Positions 5,872 through 8,485 of a stretch of DNA of 8,485 nucleotides are shown one piece after another. The notes below the pieces were generated by a model. The model saw only the letters and a program-made list of their open reading frames with translations. It did no database searches and had not been told where the DNA came from. Position 1 is the stretch's first letter. Each line of letters begins with the position of its first letter. The DNA lies in contig CAZNDH010000051.1 in the NCBI GenBank assembly GCA_964571765.1, positions 1 to 8,485 on the forward strand. The letters run 5' to 3'. The DNA comes from ZC4RG35 sp964571765. GTDB taxonomy: Bacteria; Actinomycetota; Acidimicrobiia; Spongiisociales; ZC4RG35. The position numbers were made by a program, and so were the translations under genes.

Positions 5872-6015
5872 ATGCCTGACCGGGAGGGCCCTGGGGCCTG
5901 CGATCTGGTGGCGGGTCGTCAGCGACGGCAACCCCATCGTGATCGCAGTGTGGGCGAGGCAGGACCCAACATTCCGTTTCGCCGACGAAGTTCGGGTTCT
6001 AGCCTTTCACCATGA
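5872..6015 (+). other. leader of the first GAF-ANTAR gene, with a doubtful 47-codon frame
   Basis: The 200 bp between the tRNA hairpin and the GAF-ANTAR start hold no recognisable gene. An ATG frame from 5872 encodes an arginine-rich 47-residue product whose TGA overlaps the next ATG in the form ATGA, which would allow coupling. No Shine-Dalgarno precedes it and its composition is unlike a protein, so I treat it as probable spacer. Confidence 0.2.
6000..6005 (+). promoter_or_regulatory. candidate -10 box for the first GAF-ANTAR gene
   Basis: TAGCCT (TAnnnT) ends 6 nt before the ATG at 6012. With no Shine-Dalgarno, this fits a leaderless transcript starting at or beside the A of the ATG. No convincing -35 was seen. 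Confidence 0.35.
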
Positions 6016-6746
6016 CGTTCCGGGAGGGTCGGTTGGTCCGGGTGCTGGTGAGCATGGCGGACACGCTGGTCTCGGACTTCGACGCGGTCGACTTGTTCTA
6101 TGAGCTGGTGGTGAGCTGCACGGATCTGTTGGATGTGGCGCAGGCGGGGTTGTTGTTGACCGACGGGAACGGTGAGTTGCGGGTGGTGGCTGCGAGCAGT
6201 GAAGCCACCGGTGTGGTGGAGCTCTTGGAGTTGGAGAACCAGGGAGGTCCCGGTGCGGAGGCGTTTCGTACCGGTCGGCCCGTCAGGTCCGGAGAACTGG
6301 CCGGATCTCAGGCCCACCACAGATGGCCAGAATTCGGAGATGCGGCACTTTCGGCGGGATTCCGCGCGGTCACCGCTGTTCCGATGCGCCTCCGCGGCCA
6401 GGTGGTGGGGGCGCTCGACCTGTTCTTGACCGAGGCGGTAGATCTTACCGACGAGGACCTGACCGTCGCCCAAGCCTTGGCGGATCTGGCGACTATCGCC
6501 ATTCTCCAGAACCGCTCGGCCATCGACGACCGGACGCTGATCTCCCAGCTACAGACGGCTCTCGAGACCCGGGTGTTGTTAGAACAGGCCAAAGGAATCG
6601 TCGCACACGTGGCCGGCCTGACTATGGACGAGGCATTCGGGCGAATCCGGAATCATGCTCGAAGCAACAACGAGAGGCTGCGAGACATCTCCGCCGCCAT
6701 CGTTTCGGGCGACTTGACACCAGCCCACCTCACCTCTGGTGATTAG
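6012..6746 (+). CDS. GAF-ANTAR protein, probable RNA-binding antiterminator
   Basis: This 244-residue cytoplasmic regulator has an N-terminal GAF sensor domain (about residues 20-165), with the blocks GLLLTDGNGELRVVAASSE and FRAVTAVPMRLRGQVVGALDLF. A C-terminal ANTAR domain follows (about 178-231), clearly recognised by ETRVLLEQAKGIVAHVAGLTMDEAFGRIR-type spacing with R187, the EQAKG core and a three-helix pattern. ANTAR domains bind paired hexaloop RNA hairpins and block transcription termination; that is family knowledge, and the target here is unknown. The GEGPC block typical of GAF-ANTAR proteins reads GGPG (78-81), so the usual cysteine is missing. The ATG at 6012 suits a leaderless start. 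The gene lies 122 bp before the STAS gene and probably belongs to the same regulatory cassette. Confidence 0.88.
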   Translation: MTFREGRLVRVLVSMADTLVSDFDAVDLFYELVVSCTDLLDVAQAGLLLTDGNGELRVVAASSEATGVVELLELENQGGPGAEAFRTGRPVRSGELAGSQAHHRWPEFGDAALSAGFRAVTAVPMRLRGQVVGALDLFLTEAVDLTDEDLTVAQALADLATIAILQNRSAIDDRTLISQLQTALETRVLLEQAKGIVAHVAGLTMDEAFGRIRNHARSNNERLRDISAAIVSGDLTPAHLTSGD

Positions 6747-6763
6747 GGCTGGTTTTCCCGGTC

Positions 6764-6865
6764 TTCCCCTGGAGCACATACGCCTGTAGAGTGGGGGGCA
6801 AGCGCAACCGAACGAGTCTGCTCTAGATCCTGGCGGACCCCTCAACCATCTAAGGAGAGGCCAGG
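6764..6865 (+). promoter_or_regulatory. STAS gene 5' region: weak promoter and hairpins reaching the Shine-Dalgarno
   Basis: TAGAGT (6787-6792) is a possible -10 box with a poor TTCCCC 17 bp upstream. TAGAG (6787-6791) can pair with CTCTA (6821-6825). CCTGGC (6829-6834) pairs perfectly with GCCAGG (6860-6865), helped by CTC (6841-6843) with GAG (6857-6859), so the second hairpin encloses the Shine-Dalgarno AAGGAGAGG (6852-6860). This could hold down translation until something opens it. I do not see the paired hexaloops expected for an ANTAR target. Confidence 0.3.
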
Positions 6866-6868
6866 ACA

Positions 6869-7246
6869 ATGACAGTCAGCACTTCCGTTTCGAAAGCGGG
6901 TCCAACCGGTTACGACCTTCCTCCTCTAGTGGTTTCAGTGAGAGGCGAAGATCCCTCCGCTCTTGTGATCGAGGTGCAAGGCGAACTGGACCTCTTCACC
7001 GGCCCGCTGCTGAAGCGGCACCTCGACTCCTACAACGATCCGAGCGGGAGCAATGGTCATCCACGGAGGGTCGTCTACCTACTCCCTGCGCTGGAATTCA
7101 TGGACGCCAGGGGCCTGCACTACCTGATCACCGCCGTCGATGGGCACGGTCCCGAGACGATCACCATACGAAAACCGTCGTCGTCGGTGTGTCGACTTCT
7201 CGAAGTATTCGGTTTGGACTCGATGATCGAGGAGCGAGCCAGCTGA
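6869..7246 (+). CDS. STAS-domain protein (anti-sigma factor antagonist-like), alanine at phospho-site
   Basis: This 125-residue protein is a single STAS domain. The core strands ALVIEVQGELDLFTGPLLKRHL (31-52) and VVYLLPALEFMDARGLHYLI (68-87), plus the final helix CRLLEVFGLDSMI (108-120), match SpoIIAA/RsbV-like anti-anti-sigma factors. These bind an anti-sigma kinase and release the sigma factor when unphosphorylated. The switch position, normally D-S/T-x-G, reads D79-A80-R81-G82, so it cannot be phosphorylated there. It may act constitutively or have another partner. No anti-sigma kinase or sigma gene lies in the window. A strong Shine-Dalgarno AAGGAGAGG (6852-6860) precedes the ATG by 8 nt, in contrast to the leaderless neighbours. 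The stop and next start overlap as TGATG. Codon use is less GC-extreme than in serS. Confidence 0.85.
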   Translation: MTVSTSVSKAGPTGYDLPPLVVSVRGEDPSALVIEVQGELDLFTGPLLKRHLDSYNDPSGSNGHPRRVVYLLPALEFMDARGLHYLITAVDGHGPETITIRKPSSSVCRLLEVFGLDSMIEERAS

Positions 7247-7920
7247 TGATCAGCCCCTCAGGCATCAATTCCCTACGGGAATCATTTGAATCATCGGAAG
7301 AACCCGGGCTACCAGACTCCCTGGCCACCAACTGCGCTCGGCTGCTGGACGTCAGCGACATCACCATCTCCTTTGTCGGAGCCTCCGATCAACTCATTCT
7401 GTGTGCCTCGTCGGACGACTCGCGCACCCTGGACGAGTGGGAGTTCACCCTCCAAGAGGGGCCATGCTTCGACGCTGGAGTGAACAGCACATCGGGAACC
7501 GCAGAAACCGCGCCCTCTTTTGCCAATCCATGGCCCAGGCTCTCGGCCAAAGCCCACGCCATCGGCTACCAATCCATCGCTGGGGTTCCGCTGCGATCGG
7601 GAGGAACCACCTTCGCCACACTCAACCTCCAAGACCGACACGGCAAGATCACGCCCGAGACTCTCGCCGACGCCGAGCAGATCGCAACAGAGCTCGCCTC
7701 ACTTGTGGTCGGCTCTCTCAGCCAACAGCCCCTGTACCTCGACCAGCCAGTCGAACACGACACGTTCCATCAAGCCACCGGCATGGTCATGGCGCAGATG
7801 GGAATTGACGTCGGGTCCGCCACCGACGTGCTCCGAGCTCACGCCTGGTCTCACGACCGCCTCCTCATGGACACGGCCTCAGAAGTCGTGGCCCGCACAC
7901 TGACCTTTGCACCTACCTGA
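7246..7920 (+). CDS. GAF-ANTAR-like regulator, divergent
   Basis: This 224-residue protein has a GAF domain (about 22-155) with the characteristic EFTLQEGPCFDA block (66-77) of actinobacterial GAF-ANTAR proteins, and SIAGVPLRSGGTTFATLNLQD (110-130). The C-terminal region (about 172-218: FHQATGMVMAQ, ATDVLRAHAWSHDRLLMDTASEVVART) fits a divergent ANTAR domain: QATGMV replaces EQAKGI and the first helix is shortened, so RNA binding is uncertain. I chose the ATG at 7246 because it overlaps the STAS stop (TGATG) and has GAGGAG 11 nt upstream; the frame stays open to 7189 inside the STAS gene. Coupling to STAS suggests that the two proteins work together or in fixed ratio. Codon use is less GC-rich than in the translation genes, a possible sign of acquisition. 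Confidence 0.82.
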   Translation: MISPSGINSLRESFESSEEPGLPDSLATNCARLLDVSDITISFVGASDQLILCASSDDSRTLDEWEFTLQEGPCFDAGVNSTSGTAETAPSFANPWPRLSAKAHAIGYQSIAGVPLRSGGTTFATLNLQDRHGKITPETLADAEQIATELASLVVGSLSQQPLYLDQPVEHDTFHQATGMVMAQMGIDVGSATDVLRAHAWSHDRLLMDTASEVVARTLTFAPT

Positions 7921-8009
7921 CCAGTATGAACTTCCTCCGCTTCCCCGGACTTGCAGCGTCTCGGCCTTGGAAGAAGACTCATGCGGGCCGCCAGTCCTCG
8001 GTGAGACCA

Positions 8010-8256
8010 AGACTCACGCCGATGATGTGTCGTTTGGTGCCCGCAGCCGGCGCCGACGTCAAGGAGATCCAGACGTAGCTGGACATCGCTCTCCGATGAT
8101 TACCCTGAGCATCTGCATCCCACCTGTTCGAGGACGCTTTCGATGATGGACCGTCTCGATACCGACGATCGCGACCTGGTTGGGCCCAAGAGCGGCCCGT
8201 ACGCTGTCGAGCCTTCATGGAAGTCACGGGAACAATCCTCTGACCAGCGGGTTTAG
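8010..8256 (+). pseudogene. tyrosine recombinase (phage-type integrase) C-terminal remnant
   Basis: Read across frameshifts, this stretch gives the C-terminal signature of tyrosine recombinases. AAGADVKEIQT (8043-8075) is followed by an in-frame TAG (8076). L and G/D then lead into HRSPMITLSIC after a one-base loss (8084-8116), HLFEDAFDD after a one-base gain (8121-8147), and MDRLDTDDRDLVGP in a third frame to TAG at 8254. The family pattern is LGHxS...TxxxYxHL; here the nucleophile tyrosine position is cysteine (TGC, 8114-8116). With a stop, several shifts and no tyrosine, it cannot work. The part with the N-terminal domain and the upstream catalytic arginine is absent or unrecognisable: 7921-8009 shows nothing I can name. 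The stop lies 6 bp before tRNA-Ser(TGA), a common setting for integrases. Confidence 0.75.
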
Positions 8257-8262
8257 ACACCT

Positions 8263-8350
8263 GGAGGGGTGTCCGAGCGGTCTAAGGAGACGGTCTTGAA
8301 AACCGTTGGGCCCTACCCGGGCCTCGTGGGTTCGAATCCCACCCCCTCCG
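8263..8350 (+). tRNA. tRNA-Ser, anticodon TGA
   Basis: The acceptor GGAGGGG (8263-8269) pairs with CCCCTCC (8343-8349), discriminator G at 8350. The anticodon arm ACGGT-CTTGAAA-ACCGT carries TGA, which reads UCA and other UCN codons by wobble. A long variable arm (GGGCCCTACCCGGGCCT region) and the T-arm GTGGG-TTCGAAT-CCCAC follow. CCA is not encoded. Confidence 0.97.
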
Positions 8351-8353
8351 CGT
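8322..8353 (+). repeat. 32-bp direct repeat, copy 2 (tRNA-Ser(TGA) 3' end)
   Basis: This stretch is identical to 5753-5784, covering the T-arm, acceptor 3' strand and three bases beyond the tRNA. The tRNA halves upstream of it differ between the two genes. Confidence 0.75.
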
Positions 8354-8425
8354 GCACGAGCTTGGCTCGTGCTGTACCTGGTACTAATCAGTTGGTACCG
8401 AGTACGGTCGAGGTTGCGCTCGACC
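8354..8425. repeat. hairpin - GTAC heptads - hairpin between tRNA-Ser(TGA) and tRNA-Ser(GCT)
   Basis: GCACGAGC (8354-8361) pairs perfectly with GCTCGTGC (8365-8372) around TTG, straight after the tRNA. GTAC then occurs at 8374, 8381, 8395 and 8402; the position at 8388 is degenerate (TCAG), so the 7-nt register is kept. GGTCGAG (8406-8412) pairs with CTCGACC (8419-8425), 6 bp before the next tRNA. The layout copies that of 5620-5686. Confidence 0.7.
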
Positions 8426-8431
8426 CATGAT

Positions 8432-8485
8432 GGAGAGGTGGCCGAGTGGTCGAAGGCGCTCGCCTGCTAAGCGAGTAAGGGGTGT
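8432..8485 (+). tRNA. tRNA-Ser, anticodon GCT (5' part; cut by window end)
   Basis: The acceptor 5' strand GGAGAGG (8432-8438), TG, and a D-arm with GCCGAGTGGTCGAAGGC are seen. The anticodon arm CTCGC-CTGCTAA-GCGAG carries GCT, which reads AGC and AGU. The sequence stops in the variable arm, so the T-arm and 3' acceptor lie outside. Confidence 0.93.

Noticed and set aside
5867..6103. 78-codon frame from a TTG before and across the GAF-ANTAR start
   Set aside because: It overlaps the well-supported GAF-ANTAR gene by 92 bp in another frame, has no Shine-Dalgarno, and matches no family I recognise.
7907..8146. 79-codon forward frame after the second ANTAR gene
   Set aside because: It covers the integrase remnant; the conserved recombinase words are spread over several frames, so this frame is not a gene.

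Overview
The window is high-GC bacterial DNA, most likely from a deep-branching Actinomycetota (something like Acidimicrobiia; this is inferred, not proven). The reasons are heavily G/C-biased third codon positions, GAF-ANTAR regulators, several start codons lying 6-10 nt downstream of a TAnnnT box with no Shine-Dalgarno (leaderless-type starts), and the grouping of serS, SRP RNA, tadA and tRNA-Ser genes.

Layout. Bases 1-333 hold no convincing protein gene. They contain small inverted repeats and a decayed tRNA-Leu(CAG)-like segment whose 3' half is well preserved. A forward block follows: a membrane-anchored protein of unknown function with a CARDB-like C-terminal domain (368-1327), seryl-tRNA synthetase serS (1348-2595), and a MenG/UbiE-family methyltransferase joined to it by a GTGA overlap (2592-3239). 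About 230 bp of hairpin-rich spacer leads to a long SRP RNA with an Alu domain (about 3472-3751). Next come an MFS transporter (3811-4986) and, convergent and overlapping by 33 bp, the tRNA adenosine deaminase tadA on the minus strand (4954-5427).

From 5428 to the end the window is framed by four serine tRNAs: GGA (5524), CGA (5692), TGA (8263) and GCT (8432, cut by the window edge). These are the four anticodons normally needed to read all six serine codons, and they lie within 7.2 kb of serS. The spacers between them carry GTAC-based repeats with an exact 7-nt period and GC-rich hairpins.

Between tRNA-Ser(CGA) and tRNA-Ser(TGA) sits an accessory-looking segment. It encodes a GAF-ANTAR protein, a STAS protein with alanine at the usual phospho-acceptor position, and a second GAF-ANTAR-like protein coupled to the STAS gene by TGATG. 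After these comes the frameshifted C-terminal end of a tyrosine recombinase whose nucleophile tyrosine has become cysteine. A 32-bp direct repeat (tRNA 3' end plus 3 bp) brackets the segment. I read it as a regulatory cassette, possibly the relic of an integrated element, within a conserved translation locus. No wholly new defence or mobile system is evident; the most unusual items are the STAS/ANTAR cassette, the heptad repeats and the tRNA-associated relics.
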